Shown in pieces: positions 28,810 through 38,027 of a DNA stretch of 64,000 bases. The notes under the pieces were generated by a model, which saw only the letters and a list, made by a program, of their open reading frames with translations, was not told the DNA's origin and ran no database searches. Source of the DNA: Prevotella sp. P3-122 (GTDB taxonomy: Bacteria > Bacteroidota > Bacteroidia > Bacteroidales > Bacteroidaceae); the NCBI RefSeq assembly GCF_002251365.1, contig NZ_NPJH01000034.1:1-64000 (forward strand). Direction: 5' to 3'. Positions within the stretch are counted from its first letter, which is position 1, and every line of letters starts with the position of its first letter. Position numbers and translations under genes: made by a program.

Positions 28810-29259
28810 TCAGTCTTCGTTTGCCATTATGGTGGACAATTTCTCTCCAAACTCCTTTGGGTCCATTAGCGGTGTGCTGCCGCTTGCACTATTCCATATC
28901 TCGATAGTGTCATCCATGCCAACAAACCTGACATCCGCCCCAAGAGTAGTCTTGTCAAAAAATCGTTTCGGTATGAGGAACCTTCCGTTGCCATCGAGGG
29001 TTATCTGCTCTGCATCGAAGACAAACTGACGCAATATCTGCTGGTGCTCCGGGTTCCATCTGTTAAGCTTTTGCCTGAGTGTGTCGAGATGAAAATCCCA
29101 TACACTCTTGGGATAAAGCACGAGACAGGGCTGGAAAACATCCTTTCGAAGCACAAGGGTATCCTCGCCAGATACCTGTAGTACCTTGCGGAATGCAGAA
29201 GGAAGGAAAATCCTTCCCTTAGCGTCTATCTTGGCTTCAATGTTCCCTAAAAATCTCAT
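28810..29259 (-). CDS. mraZ: Transcriptional regulator MraZ
   Basis: 149 residues from the ATG at 29259 (MRFLGNIEAKIDAKGR), the standard MraZ start; the frame extends further upstream to 29331 but that would cross the promoter and operator. Two SpoVT/AbrB-like repeats are present: KIDAKGRIFLPSAFRK and ITLDGNGRFLIPKRF. MraZ binds direct repeats upstream of its own operon and represses it; three matching decamers lie immediately upstream (29302-29331). Confidence 0.96.
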   Translation of the reverse strand: MRFLGNIEAKIDAKGRIFLPSAFRKVLQVSGEDTLVLRKDVFQPCLVLYPKSVWDFHLDTLRQKLNRWNPEHQQILRQFVFDAEQITLDGNGRFLIPKRFFDKTTLGADVRFVGMDDTIEIWNSASGSTPLMDPKEFGEKLSTIMANED

Positions 29260-29288
29260 GCGTTCCTCTTTTATAATAAACTCGGGGT

Positions 29289-29331
29289 CAAAGATACATA
29301 AAATTCCCCACATTCCACCACTTTCCCCCAC
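29289..29331 (-). promoter_or_regulatory. dcw operon promoter with triple MraZ operator
   Basis: Read on the minus strand, three head-to-tail decamers GTGGGGGAAA (29331-29322), GTGGTGGAAT (29321-29312) and GTGGGGAATT (29311-29302) are exactly in register and end five bases before the -7 element TATCTTTG (29296-29289). They cover the place where a -33 element should be, so bound MraZ would block RNA polymerase. No good TTTG -33 element is present. Confidence 0.8.
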
Positions 29332-29578
29332 ATTTTTTTCACGCTATGATGTTTTTCTTGATTTTGCGCGCTTTGCAGCCTTTGCTTGGAACAGTCGCTT
29401 CATAGTGCTGTTCTATATCGTGCTTTCAGTCTCTGTTCGGCCTAACTTCTTACAAAAATGTTGCCTGGAGGTAATAAAATAGTGTCAAAACAAACTTTTT
29501 TAGTCAAAATACTGCCATATTAGAAAAAGTTATGTTATTTTTGCACGAGCTTATAAAAGAACTGTGTTGTTGGAGAAC

Positions 29579-30394
29579 ATGGAAAAAACAATAGATATAG
29601 ACAAAATACTTCACGACAAGATGGGCGACAAGGCCGGACTCGTACCACGCTTCCTCGTAAAGTGGCTCAAGGGCATCGTCCATGAGGATGAGGTGAACCG
29701 CTACCTCTGGGAGAGCCGTGACAAGCAAGGAACCGACTGGCTGGAGGAGTGTGTGCGTTACCTGCGTATGACTCTGGAGATTGAAGGTGCCGAGAATCTT
29801 CCGCCAAAAGACGATGGCAGACTGTATACGTTTGTCTCGAACCATCCTCTTGGTGGTGCCGACGGAGTAGCGCTCGGGGCTGTCATTGGCCGTCATTACG
29901 ATGGTAAGTTCCGATATCTTGTCAACGACCTACTGATGAGCCTTCCAGGTCTGGCTCCTGTATGTATCCCCATCAACAAGACCGGCAAGCAGGGGAGGGA
30001 TTTCCCGAGAATGGTGGAGGCGGGGTTCACCAGCGACAATCACATGCTCATGTTCCCTGCAGGACTGTGCTCCCGGAAAATCAATGGCGAGATACACGAC
30101 CTGCCATGGAAGAAAACGTTCATTGCCAAAAGTGTAGAGTACCAGAGGGATGTAGTGCCAATACACTTCGGTGGACGGAACTCCGACAAGTTCTATCGTA
30201 TAGCAAATATCTGCAAGGCTCTGAACCTTAAGTTCAATGTGGCAATGCTGTTCCTTGTTGACGAGATGTACAAGAATGTCGACAAGACTTTCCGCGTATC
30301 GATAGGCAAGCCCATCCCCTGGCAGACCTTCGACAAGTCGAGGACACCGGCAGAGTGGGCACAGTATGTAGAGGACATCGTCTATACGCTATAA
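29579..30394 (+). CDS. glsA: Glycine-lipid O-acyltransferase-like (PlsC-type)
   Basis: 271 residues from ATG 29579; an open frame from a GTG at 29564 adds five residues and is less likely. PlsC-like acyltransferase: SNHPLGGADG holds the catalytic His89 and Asp95, an HX5D spacing instead of the usual HX4D, as in the N-terminal half of OlsF and its Bacteroides homolog GlsA; MFPAGLCSRKI corresponds to the substrate-binding motif. In Bacteroides GlsA O-acylates the N-acyl-glycine made by GlsB. Promoter-like TATTTTTG lies about 40 bases upstream. The adjacent glsB-like gene supports the assignment. Confidence 0.82.
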   Translation: MEKTIDIDKILHDKMGDKAGLVPRFLVKWLKGIVHEDEVNRYLWESRDKQGTDWLEECVRYLRMTLEIEGAENLPPKDDGRLYTFVSNHPLGGADGVALGAVIGRHYDGKFRYLVNDLLMSLPGLAPVCIPINKTGKQGRDFPRMVEAGFTSDNHMLMFPAGLCSRKINGEIHDLPWKKTFIAKSVEYQRDVVPIHFGGRNSDKFYRIANICKALNLKFNVAMLFLVDEMYKNVDKTFRVSIGKPIPWQTFDKSRTPAEWAQYVEDIVYTL

Positions 30395-30447
30395 AAGAAG
30401 TAGAAAGCTAATTTGTAGGCAAACAAGAAACTTAATCCAAAAAAGTA

Positions 30448-31437
30448 ATGGAAGAAGAAATTATCCAGCCGATAAGCAAGGAGCTCCTGAAAAGCGAGCT
30501 TACGCCTGACAAGCAGCTCAGAATGACCAACAAGAGCCACAATGAGATATATGTCGTTACGGCTCACGATGCTCCAAATGTGATGCTGGAGATAGGCCGT
30601 CTCCGCGAGATAGCATTCCGCACGGCAGGAGGAGGAACTGGCAAGTCTGCCGACATTGACGAGTTCGACACCATGCCAGGCTGCTGCAAACAGCTGATTG
30701 TCTGGAATCCGGAGGCCGAGGAGATTATTGGTGGTTACAGGTATCTTTTCGGCAGTGAATGGGAAATAGGCGCCAATGGGCAGCCGAAGCTGGCAACGAG
30801 CCACATGTTTCATTTTTCCGAGAAATTCATGCGCGAGTATGCTCCGTATACCGTGGAGCTCGGACGCTCATTCGTGTCGCTTGAGTATCAGAACGTGCGC
30901 ACAAACACCAAGAGCATCTTTGCTCTCGACAATCTTTGGGACGGTCTGGGAGCTCTGACGGTTATCAACCCCAAGGTGAAGTATTTCTTCGGCAAGGTTA
31001 CGATGTATCCCTCGTATATCAGGCGAGGCCGCGACATGATACTCTACTTCCTGAAAAAACATTTCGATGACAAGGACAACCTTATCGTGCCACTGAAGCC
31101 GCTGCGCATAGAGTCTGACCCTATGGAGCTGGCCACTCTTTTCTGCGAGGATGACTTCCGTGCTGACTACCGCATCCTCAACCGCGAGATACGCCGTCTG
31201 GGTTACAATATTCCTCCTTTGGTCAACGCATACATGAACCTCAGCCCTACAATGCGTCTCTTCGGTACTGCCATAAACTACGGTTTCGGCGATGTTGAGG
31301 AAACGGGCATCCTAATAGCTGTCGACGAGATATTGGAGGAGAAACGCATCAGGCATATTGACAGCTATATCAAGGAGCATCCCGAGGCCATGAAGATAAC
31401 GAGTGGAGCCAACAACGTTATTTATCAGGAAAAATAA
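30448..31437 (+). CDS. glsB: Glycine-lipid N-acyltransferase-like (GNAT/OlsB type)
   Basis: 329 residues, resembling the C-terminal half of OlsF and Bacteroides GlsB (PF13444, acyl-homoserine-lactone-synthase-like GNAT fold). Seen: RLREIAFRTAGGG, CKQLIVWNPEAEEIIGGYRY, ELGRSFVSLEYQ. GlsB N-acylates glycine with 3-hydroxy fatty acid from ACP as the first step to glycine lipids and related amino-acid lipids (flavolipin type). It follows glsA by 53 bases in the same direction. The symbol is by homology and context. Confidence 0.82.
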   Translation: MEEEIIQPISKELLKSELTPDKQLRMTNKSHNEIYVVTAHDAPNVMLEIGRLREIAFRTAGGGTGKSADIDEFDTMPGCCKQLIVWNPEAEEIIGGYRYLFGSEWEIGANGQPKLATSHMFHFSEKFMREYAPYTVELGRSFVSLEYQNVRTNTKSIFALDNLWDGLGALTVINPKVKYFFGKVTMYPSYIRRGRDMILYFLKKHFDDKDNLIVPLKPLRIESDPMELATLFCEDDFRADYRILNREIRRLGYNIPPLVNAYMNLSPTMRLFGTAINYGFGDVEETGILIAVDEILEEKRIRHIDSYIKEHPEAMKITSGANNVIYQEK

Positions 31438-31552
31438 CGGTTCGGCAGAAATTTCCTGGGGCTACAGTGGCCCGTATGGTAAGTCTTTCTTCCCTTTTCT
31501 GTTATCAAGAATAGGACTGACGATTTCTATGCCGGTTTTGCCCGTCTCAGAC

Positions 31553-31652
31553 GCAAAGCTTTGCAACTGCCAACGCAAAGCATTGCAACTGCCAATGCAA
31601 AGCTTTGCATCCGCCAACGCAAAGCTTTGCATCTGTCCCCGCAAACGTATGC
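31553..31652. repeat. 22-bp tandem array of palindrome GCAAAGCTTTGC
   Basis: Units start at exactly 22-base steps: 31553, 31575, 31597, 31619 and 31641. Three are the perfect palindrome GCAAAGCTTTGC, one is GCAAAGCATTGC and the last is the diverged GCAAACGTATGC. The spacers are of the type aactgccaac. 22 bp is close to two helical turns, so all palindromes face the same side of DNA. Confidence 0.9.
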
Positions 31653-31718
31653 GTGAAAGGTGCCTTTATGTAGGAATCCTTTCCCCATGATTTTCCACTG
31701 AGCAAAAATAACTACATA

Positions 31719-31757
31719 ACATGCCTGCTATACCATAAGTTCGTATAGCAGGCATGT
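31719..31757. terminator. 15-bp perfect hairpin between glsB and dgt
   Basis: ACATGCCTGCTATAC (31719-31733) and GTATAGCAGGCATGT (31743-31757) pair perfectly around a 9-base loop. It sits between convergent genes, 22 bases after the dgt stop, and the minus-strand side is followed by TTATTTTTGC, so it probably terminates dgt and perhaps both genes. Confidence 0.65.
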
Positions 31758-31778
31758 AGGTGTTTGATAGAGCCTATA

Positions 31779-33119
31779 TTACACTATAGGCAGCGATATA
31801 CCATTGATTTTCTGATATATGTCGAGCGCATATATGTCGGTCATTCCGCTGACGAAGTCTATGACGGCCATAATCCTTGTCTCTACGTCGGGGCTGCAGA
31901 TGTCGTATTGGCTGCTGAATCGCCTGATGAGCTGTTTGGAGTGGAATTGCTCGGGGTTTATGGCTGCGTGCGTGAGGGTTTCCATCAGTGTCTCCATTAT
32001 CTTGTAACCGCTTAGCTCAATATCGAGGACTGGTTTACTGCAGTATATTTTTCTCATGCTGACATTGACACATTTCTCGTACGCCTTCTTGGTGCGTTCC
32101 CCGATATGCGACACCAGGCTGCCGCTGAACGTGCCTTGCAGTATGGCCTCCTCATTATCAACAAAAACCTTTACACATTCCGTCTCCAGAATATTTATCG
32201 CACGGGCTCTCATATAGACAATTTGCTCGTTCTCGTCGCTGATGCCCTCATGTTCAATCCTGGCTGTGATTTCATCCTTGGTCCTTTCATCGAAGAAGCC
32301 GAGGAGTAGGTCGCGTGTCTCTGCAAAAGACAGGACTTTCAGTTTGTGCGCATCCTCCATGTCCATAATCTCGTAGCAGATGTCGTCGGCAGCCTCCACG
32401 AGGTACACCAGCGGATGTCGTGCGTATGCAGCAGGAGCGTCGGGAGCAGAGAGTCGCCGCAAGCCAAGCTGGTCGGCAATCTTCAAGAAGGTGTCCTCCT
32501 CAGTAGCGAAAAATCCGAATTTCCCATGCTCTCCTGCCTCCGTGCTGGCAAAGGGGTATTTCACAATGCTTGCCAATGTAGAGTAGGTCATGGCGAAGCC
32601 ACCCTCCCTACGTCCGATAAAGCGGTGTGTGAGCAGTCTGAAAGCGTTGGCGTTGCCCTCGAAGTGTGTGATGTCAGCCCAGAATCTCTCGCTGACGAGT
32701 TCCTTGATACCGTTGCCGGCACCCTCGGAAAAGAATGTCTGTATAGCCTTCTCGCCGCTATGTCCAAATGGAGGGTTGCCAAGGTCGTGCGCCAGACATG
32801 CCGCTGCCACAATGGTGCCAATCTCCTGAAACAGCGTATCCTTTAGCTCTGGATGCCTCTGCGTCAGTATCTGACATACGTCGTTGCCAAGCGACATCCC
32901 CACCGATGCCACCTCCAGCGAGTGTGTGAGCCTGTTGTGTACGAAGATGCTTCCTGGCAAGGGGAACACCTGTGTCTTGTTCTGCAACCTTCGGAAAGGT
33001 GCGGAGAATATCAGCCTGTCGTAGTCTCTCTTGAACTCCGTGCGGTCGTCGTCCCTGAGAGCATGTCTCTGTTCCTGGCCGAGCCTTTTGTTCGAAATTA
33101 GTCGTTTCCACTCCATCAT
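31779..33119 (-). CDS. dgt: Deoxyguanosinetriphosphate triphosphohydrolase
   Basis: 446 residues. HD-domain dNTP triphosphohydrolase: FRRLQNKTQVFPL, His66 in NRLTHSLEVA, and the metal ligands His111-Asp112 in LAHDLGNPPFGHSGE. Dgt cleaves dGTP to deoxyguanosine and triphosphate. Its -7 element TACTTTTG (33131-33124, minus strand) ends four bases before the first ATG, so the mRNA should start at or very near it; a second ATG follows immediately. Divergent from dut, another nucleotide-pool enzyme, across 83 bases. Confidence 0.93.
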   Translation of the reverse strand: MMEWKRLISNKRLGQEQRHALRDDDRTEFKRDYDRLIFSAPFRRLQNKTQVFPLPGSIFVHNRLTHSLEVASVGMSLGNDVCQILTQRHPELKDTLFQEIGTIVAAACLAHDLGNPPFGHSGEKAIQTFFSEGAGNGIKELVSERFWADITHFEGNANAFRLLTHRFIGRREGGFAMTYSTLASIVKYPFASTEAGEHGKFGFFATEEDTFLKIADQLGLRRLSAPDAPAAYARHPLVYLVEAADDICYEIMDMEDAHKLKVLSFAETRDLLLGFFDERTKDEITARIEHEGISDENEQIVYMRARAINILETECVKVFVDNEEAILQGTFSGSLVSHIGERTKKAYEKCVNVSMRKIYCSKPVLDIELSGYKIMETLMETLTHAAINPEQFHSKQLIRRFSSQYDICSPDVETRIMAVIDFVSGMTDIYALDIYQKINGISLPIV

Positions 33120-33174
33120 GGCGCAAAAGTACTAATAAATATCAAGAAATCATTGTGTTCTCAGTTTTTTTTGC

Positions 33175-33182
33175 TAATTTTG
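33175..33182 (+). promoter_or_regulatory. -7 promoter element of dut
   Basis: TAATTTTG fits TAnnTTTG; ATTG at 33152-33155 gives a partial -33 element with a 19-base spacer. The dut ATG follows 20 bases later. The same 83-base gap holds the divergent dgt promoter. Confidence 0.55.
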
Positions 33183-33202
33183 CGGCAATGTAAAAATCAT
33201 AT

Positions 33203-33640
33203 ATGGTTAAAATAAACATCATAAACAAAAGTCGCCATCAGCTTCCAGCATACGCCACGGAGCTGAGTGCAGGAATGGATTTGCGTGCCAATATCGACGA
33301 GCCGATAGTTCTGCACCCTCTTGAGCGCCGTCTTATTCCGACAGGACTGTATATGGCTCTGCCAGCAGGCTACGAGGCACAGGTGCGCCCAAGGAGTGGT
33401 TTGGCATACAAGAAAGGCATTACTGTGCTCAACAGTCCGGGAACCATCGATGCCGACTATCGTGGCGAGGTGATGGTGTTGCTGATAAATCTCTCACAAG
33501 ACGACTTTGTGGTCAGCGACGGTGAGCGTATAGCCCAGATGGTGGTGGCCAGGCACGAGGTAGCCAGTTTCTGCGAGGTAGAGGTCCTGGACGAGACTCA
33601 GCGCGGTACTGGCGGTTATGGTCATACAGGAGTGAAATGA
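33203..33640 (+). CDS. dut: dUTP diphosphatase
   Basis: 145 residues, the trimeric dUTPase length. Converts dUTP to dUMP and pyrophosphate. Motifs in order: [28 protein letters not shown] (catalytic Asp), and the flexible C-terminal arm [11 protein letters not shown]. Its TGA overlaps the next gene's ATG (ATGA), so the TPR lipoprotein-like gene is translationally coupled. Confidence 0.97.
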   Translation: MVKINIINKSRHQLPAYATELSAGMDLRANIDEPIVLHPLERRLIPTGLYMALPAGYEAQVRPRSGLAYKKGITVLNSPGTIDADYRGEVMVLLINLSQDDFVVSDGERIAQMVVARHEVASFCEVEVLDETQRGTGGYGHTGVK

Positions 33641-35376
33641 AGCAAAGTGTTTTCAAGACAGTTCTTTTAGCAATAGGCTTCCTGCTGCCATTGCCGGCAG
33701 TATGTGCGGCTGGGGAAATATCGGGTAGCAACACGGCGCAGGCCGGACGCTACCAGTATTTTTTTCTTGAGTCCATACGCCGGCAGAGCGCCGGAGACAT
33801 GGCATCGGCATTCGAGCTGTTGCGTCATGCCTTGGAGATATCTCCGGATGCTCCCGAGGCATGCTTTTTCATGGCCATGTACCTGTCAGAGATGCGGCAG
33901 GACTCTCTGGCCCTGGTATCGTTGGAGCGTGCCGTAGACCTGTCGCCAAACAATGAGGTCTATCAGGAGAAGCTTGCCCAGTTCTATATCGGCACGGGCA
34001 ACTACGATAAGGCCATAGATGCCTATACCCGTCTGTGTGACACTCACAAGTACCGCACAGACGCAATGAAGATATTGCTTCAGCTGTTTCAGCAGCGAAA
34101 GGACTATCCACGTATGCTTGACGTGGTAAACCGCATAGAACAGGTTGACGGAATGAGTGATGATCTGGCGCTGTCGAAGATGAAAATATATGAGCTTATG
34201 GGAGACAGCAAGTCTGCATGCGAGGTGGTACAGCAGCTTGCGGCATCGCATCCCTATGACCTCAACTACGGCATCATGGTCGGCAACTGGTATATGCAGA
34301 ACAGCCGGGAGGAAGATGCTTTGGAGATATTCTCGAATGCGCTGAAGGAGGAACCCAACAACGTCTACGCTCAGTTGTCAATGTATGACTACTACATGCA
34401 GACAGGCCAGGAGGCCAAGGCCGACAGCATCATGGAGCAGATACTCATAAGTCCGACGGCACCTACCGACAACAAGCTGCAGCTTATCAGGCAAGCCATT
34501 CAGCAGAACGAGAGGCAGGGAGGAGACAGCTTGACAATGCTGTCACTGTTCGACAGAGTGATAGCAGCGGCACCCGATGAGACAGCCCTTAGGGAAATGA
34601 AGATAGCATATATGTCGATGAAGAAATCGCCCAAGGAATATATCGACAGTGCCCTTGTGGCCTTACTTGACATAGCTCCGGACAATGCGGCCGCAAGGTT
34701 CCAGCTCATACAGCTTCGGTACCCTGAGCACAACATGGACGACATCATTGCCCTCAGCGAGCCAGGCACACAGTATAACCCCGAGGAGATGGTGTTCTAC
34801 TATTTTGCCGGAATGGGATACTATATGAAAGGCGACGATGACAAGGCGTATGAGGTATTCCGAAAGGGAGTGGACAACATCAATGACGAAAGCGAGCCTG
34901 GAATAGTGAGCGATTTCTATTCCGCCATGGGAGACATCCTCTTCAATATGGGACGGAAGCAGGAGGCGTATGCGGCATATGACAGCTGCCTGCACTGGAA
35001 GAGCGACAATATCTCGTGCCTGAACAACTATGCCTATTATCTGAGCCTCGATGGTTCCAGCTTGAAGAAGGCCGAGGAGATGAGCCTCAAGACCATACAG
35101 GCCGAGCCGAAGTCGACAACATATCTCGACACCTACGCGTGGATACTGTTCATGCAGGAGCGATACTCCGAGGCAAGAATCTACATAGACCAGGCCATGG
35201 CCAACGACTCCACCGAGGACATGCACTCAGACATCTACGAGCATGCAGGTGACATATATGCCATGCTGGGCAATACCGACAAAGCCGTGGAGCTGTGGCA
35301 GAAGGCCGCAGACAGGGGAGGCGACAGCAAACTGTTGAGAAGGAAGATTAAACGAAGAAAGTACATACAGAAATAA
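33637..35376 (+). CDS. Secreted tetratricopeptide repeat protein
   Basis: 579 residues with an N-terminal signal peptide ([17 protein letters not shown]) and about ten TPR-like units, for example [40 protein letters not shown] and [13 protein letters not shown]. This TPR gene together with a DUF4292 lipoprotein gene next door is a recurring Bacteroidetes pair; they may act in envelope or outer-membrane assembly, but no function is proven. Overlaps dut by four bases and abuts the DUF4292 gene. Confidence 0.85.
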   Translation: MKQSVFKTVLLAIGFLLPLPAVCAAGEISGSNTAQAGRYQYFFLESIRRQSAGDMASAFELLRHALEISPDAPEACFFMAMYLSEMRQDSLALVSLERAVDLSPNNEVYQEKLAQFYIGTGNYDKAIDAYTRLCDTHKYRTDAMKILLQLFQQRKDYPRMLDVVNRIEQVDGMSDDLALSKMKIYELMGDSKSACEVVQQLAASHPYDLNYGIMVGNWYMQNSREEDALEIFSNALKEEPNNVYAQLSMYDYYMQTGQEAKADSIMEQILISPTAPTDNKLQLIRQAIQQNERQGGDSLTMLSLFDRVIAAAPDETALREMKIAYMSMKKSPKEYIDSALVALLDIAPDNAAARFQLIQLRYPEHNMDDIIALSEPGTQYNPEEMVFYYFAGMGYYMKGDDDKAYEVFRKGVDNINDESEPGIVSDFYSAMGDILFNMGRKQEAYAAYDSCLHWKSDNISCLNNYAYYLSLDGSSLKKAEEMSLKTIQAEPKSTTYLDTYAWILFMQERYSEARIYIDQAMANDSTEDMHSDIYEHAGDIYAMLGNTDKAVELWQKAADRGGDSKLLRRKIKRRKYIQK

Positions 35377-36252
35377 ATGAAGACAAGACAAATAATAGCT
35401 GCAGCAGCCTGCTGCCTGACAGTGATGCTCGCAGGCTGCGCTTCACACAAGACCATTGGAGGTGTTTCGGCTAACGAAACGGCTACGGGCAACGCACAAG
35501 GTAAGTCCGAGCCGCTGGACTTTGTAAGAAAAGTCTCTGACCAAAAGGTGTACGCCAAGAACATCGTAGGCAAGATGACGCTCAACGTCAAGATGGGGAG
35601 CAAGGACGTCTCCGTGCCGGGAGCATTAAGGATGAGGCGCGACGAGGTTATCAGAATACAGGCTTTCATACCTATACTGGGGAGCGAGGTGGGAAGGATT
35701 GAGTTTACGCCCGACTATGTGCTTGTGCTCGACAGGATGCACAAGGAATACATCAAGGCCGACTACAACCAGCTCGACTTTCTCCGTGACAACGGTCTGA
35801 ATTTCTACTCCCTTCAGGCTCTCTTCTGGAACCAGCTGTTCCTGCCGGGCAGCAACAAGGTTGGCGAGGGCGATATGGACAAGTTCAGAGTCTCGGCCAC
35901 GTCTGAGTTCCAGACGGTGTCGCTGCACATGGGTAACATGGACTATACATGGAGCGCGGATGTGACGGGGCGCATAGCAAAGGCCAAGGTGAACCATTCC
36001 AGCACCTCGCACGGCAACTCCACACTCGATTGGGACTACTCGCGCTTTGTCAGCGTAGGCAGCAAGTTCTTCCCTGCCCGCCAGTCGTTCTCGTTCTCGT
36101 CAGCCGCAATCAAGGGCAAAGGCGCAACGGGAGTAGTAATAGACATGGATGAAGTGAAGACCGACGAGAAATGGGAGGCACGGACAGAGGTGTCGTCGAG
36201 ATACAAGAAGGTGGAGGCATCCGATGTCTTTGGCAAATTGTTGAATTTCTGA
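35377..36252 (+). CDS. DUF4292 lipoprotein
   Basis: 291 residues with a lipobox TVMLAGC, Cys21 being the lipid attachment site. The mature part fits DUF4292 (PF14125): NIVGKMTLNVKMGSKDVSV, RIQAFIPILGSEVGRIEFTP and DFLRDNGLNFYSLQALFWNQ, a LolA/LolB-like pattern of an open beta barrel that may bind lipid. Its ATG follows the TPR gene's TAA with no gap. A role with the TPR protein in outer-membrane lipoprotein or lipid handling is an inference. Confidence 0.85.
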   Translation: MKTRQIIAAAACCLTVMLAGCASHKTIGGVSANETATGNAQGKSEPLDFVRKVSDQKVYAKNIVGKMTLNVKMGSKDVSVPGALRMRRDEVIRIQAFIPILGSEVGRIEFTPDYVLVLDRMHKEYIKADYNQLDFLRDNGLNFYSLQALFWNQLFLPGSNKVGEGDMDKFRVSATSEFQTVSLHMGNMDYTWSADVTGRIAKAKVNHSSTSHGNSTLDWDYSRFVSVGSKFFPARQSFSFSSAAIKGKGATGVVIDMDEVKTDEKWEARTEVSSRYKKVEASDVFGKLLNF

Positions 36253-36295
36253 CCTGCAGCCATGCAAGGCAATACGTTATTACCATCGCAACATA

Positions 36296-37993
36296 ATGAG
36301 GAAACTGTTAATCATATTGTTCGCCATACTCCTTGCCGTACCAGCCACGGCACAGCGCAAGACCACTACAGCGAAGAAAACAACAACCAGGAAGTCGTCT
36401 GCTAAAACTACACGGAAGAAGCAGACCAAGACTGCCAAGAAGACTGCTCCCGCAACGGTATACACCAATGCGTCTATCAAGGGACTGCAGAACCAGAGGG
36501 CCGACATACAGAAGAAGATAAAGGAGCAGGAGAAGGCGCTCAGGGCCAATCAGGCTGATGTCAAGGACAGGCTCAAGAACCTGCTCGTCATAAACAGCGA
36601 GATAGAGGACAGACAGAAGTCCATAACGGGTATAGAGCAGGACATTGCACATATCGACGGCAACATCGACATGCTCACCTCGCAGCTTGAGACCCTGAGG
36701 CAGCAACTCAAGGAGCGGCAGCGTAATTTCATCAAGTCCATGCGCTACATGTCACGTCACCGCTCGGCGCAGGATAAGCTCATGTTCATATTCTCTGCCA
36801 AGGATTTCGCACAGATGTACCGCCGTCTGAGGTTTGTACGCGAGTATGCCTCCTACCAGCGCGCGCAGGGCGAGCAGGTAAAGGCCAAGCAACTGGAGGT
36901 GGAGAACAAGAGCCAGCAGCTTATGGCTGTGAAGGGACAGAAGAACAGCCTGCTGCAGAAAGGCATGAGGGAAAAAGCCGAGTTGCAGACTAAGCAGAGC
37001 GAGCAGCAGGAGGTGGTCAAGGGACTGCAGAAACAGCAGAAGACCATCAAGGGCATCATTGCCGACCAACGCAAGAAGGATGCGGCCCTTAACGCACAGA
37101 TAGACAGGCTGGTGGCCGAAGAGGTGGAGAAGGCACGTCTAAGGGCAGAGGCTGAGGCAAAGAGAAAGGCCGCTGCAGCAGAGGCCGCACGCAAGAGAGC
37201 AGCAGAGCTGGAGCGCAAGAGGGCTGCCGCTGAGGCTGCCGCAAGGGAGAACGAACGGCGAATTGCCGAGGCTAAGGCGAGGGAGGCAAAGCTCAAGGAG
37301 GAGGCACGGCAGGCGGCTCTTGCGGAAGAGGCTGCAAGAAAGGCGCGTGAGGATGCGGCAAGGGAAAGGGCTACGGCTAAGTCGGATGCCGCGCAGAAGG
37401 CCGCGCAGAAGGCTGAGCGGCTTGCCGCTGAAAGGAAGGAAAAGGCTGAGCAGGCCGCACGGGAGGCCGAGGCACAGCGACAGGCCGCTGAGCTGAAGGC
37501 TAAAACGGAGGCTGAGAGGAGCCGGAAGGAAATGGCCGAGGCAAAGGCAACGGCTGAGGCTGAGACGAAGTTCAGCTCCGCCGACCGATTGATGAACAAC
37601 GGTATAGAGGCGAACAAGGGAAGGCTGCCTATGCCACTGACTGGCAACTACCGCATAGTGACCCATTACGGACAATATAATGTAGAGGGACTGAAGGGGG
37701 TAACGCTCGACAACAAGGGCATAAACCTCATGGGAAGCAGCGGATGCCAGGCGCGTAGCGTTTACGATGGCGAGGTGAGTGCCGTATTCGGATATTCCGG
37801 GTCTAAGGTAGTCATGGTGCGCCACGGAGCCTATATCTCTGTTTACTGTAACCTGCGTTCTGTCTCCGTCTCCATGGGACAGAAGGTACGGGCACGCCAA
37901 ACACTCGGAACCGTAGGAACAGACAATGTACTGCAGTTCCGCCTATATAAGGAGAAAACGAAACTCAATCCTGAGCAGTGGCTTGCAAGATAG
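36296..37993 (+). CDS. EnvC-like murein hydrolase activator with degenerate LytM domain
   Basis: 565 residues: signal peptide (about 1-19), a basic Thr/Lys-rich segment, two long coiled coils (about residues 60-260), an Ala/Glu/Arg-rich helical stretch (about 260-430), and a C-terminal LytM/M23 fold. The catalytic positions are lost: the usual HxxxD region reads DNKGINL, the YxHL motif reads YCNL, and HxH at the end reads LQFRL. Only HGAY is kept. As in E. coli EnvC, it is therefore expected to activate amidases during septum splitting, not to cut peptidoglycan. Follows the DUF4292 gene by 43 bases. Confidence 0.88.
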   Translation: MRKLLIILFAILLAVPATAQRKTTTAKKTTTRKSSAKTTRKKQTKTAKKTAPATVYTNASIKGLQNQRADIQKKIKEQEKALRANQADVKDRLKNLLVINSEIEDRQKSITGIEQDIAHIDGNIDMLTSQLETLRQQLKERQRNFIKSMRYMSRHRSAQDKLMFIFSAKDFAQMYRRLRFVREYASYQRAQGEQVKAKQLEVENKSQQLMAVKGQKNSLLQKGMREKAELQTKQSEQQEVVKGLQKQQKTIKGIIADQRKKDAALNAQIDRLVAEEVEKARLRAEAEAKRKAAAAEAARKRAAELERKRAAAEAAARENERRIAEAKAREAKLKEEARQAALAEEAARKAREDAARERATAKSDAAQKAAQKAERLAAERKEKAEQAAREAEAQRQAAELKAKTEAERSRKEMAEAKATAEAETKFSSADRLMNNGIEANKGRLPMPLTGNYRIVTHYGQYNVEGLKGVTLDNKGINLMGSSGCQARSVYDGEVSAVFGYSGSKVVMVRHGAYISVYCNLRSVSVSMGQKVRARQTLGTVGTDNVLQFRLYKEKTKLNPEQWLAR

Positions 37994-38027
37994 CCCTTGC
38001 CACACTAACATCATAATCCTGACAACC

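Larger units (their letters stand above)
31438..31778. other. Intergenic region with palindrome array and long hairpin
   Basis: It lies between the convergent glsB and dgt genes. It contains the 22-bp repeat array (31553-31652) and a 15-bp perfect hairpin (31719-31757). The short open frame across the array is a by-product of the repeat and I do not call it a gene. Confidence 0.6.

Noticed and set aside
31553-31652. CRISPR array
   Set aside because: The repeat-plus-spacer unit is only 22 bp, the spacers are nearly identical and there are no cas genes.
31403-31690. Open frame across the 22-bp palindrome array
   Set aside because: It exists because the repeat unit lacks stops; it overlaps glsB in another frame and its product is only the translated repeat.
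36853-37647. Long minus-strand open frame opposite envC
   Set aside because: It mirrors the Ala/Glu/Arg-rich helical stretch of envC and shows only Ser/Ala/Phe-rich low-complexity sequence.
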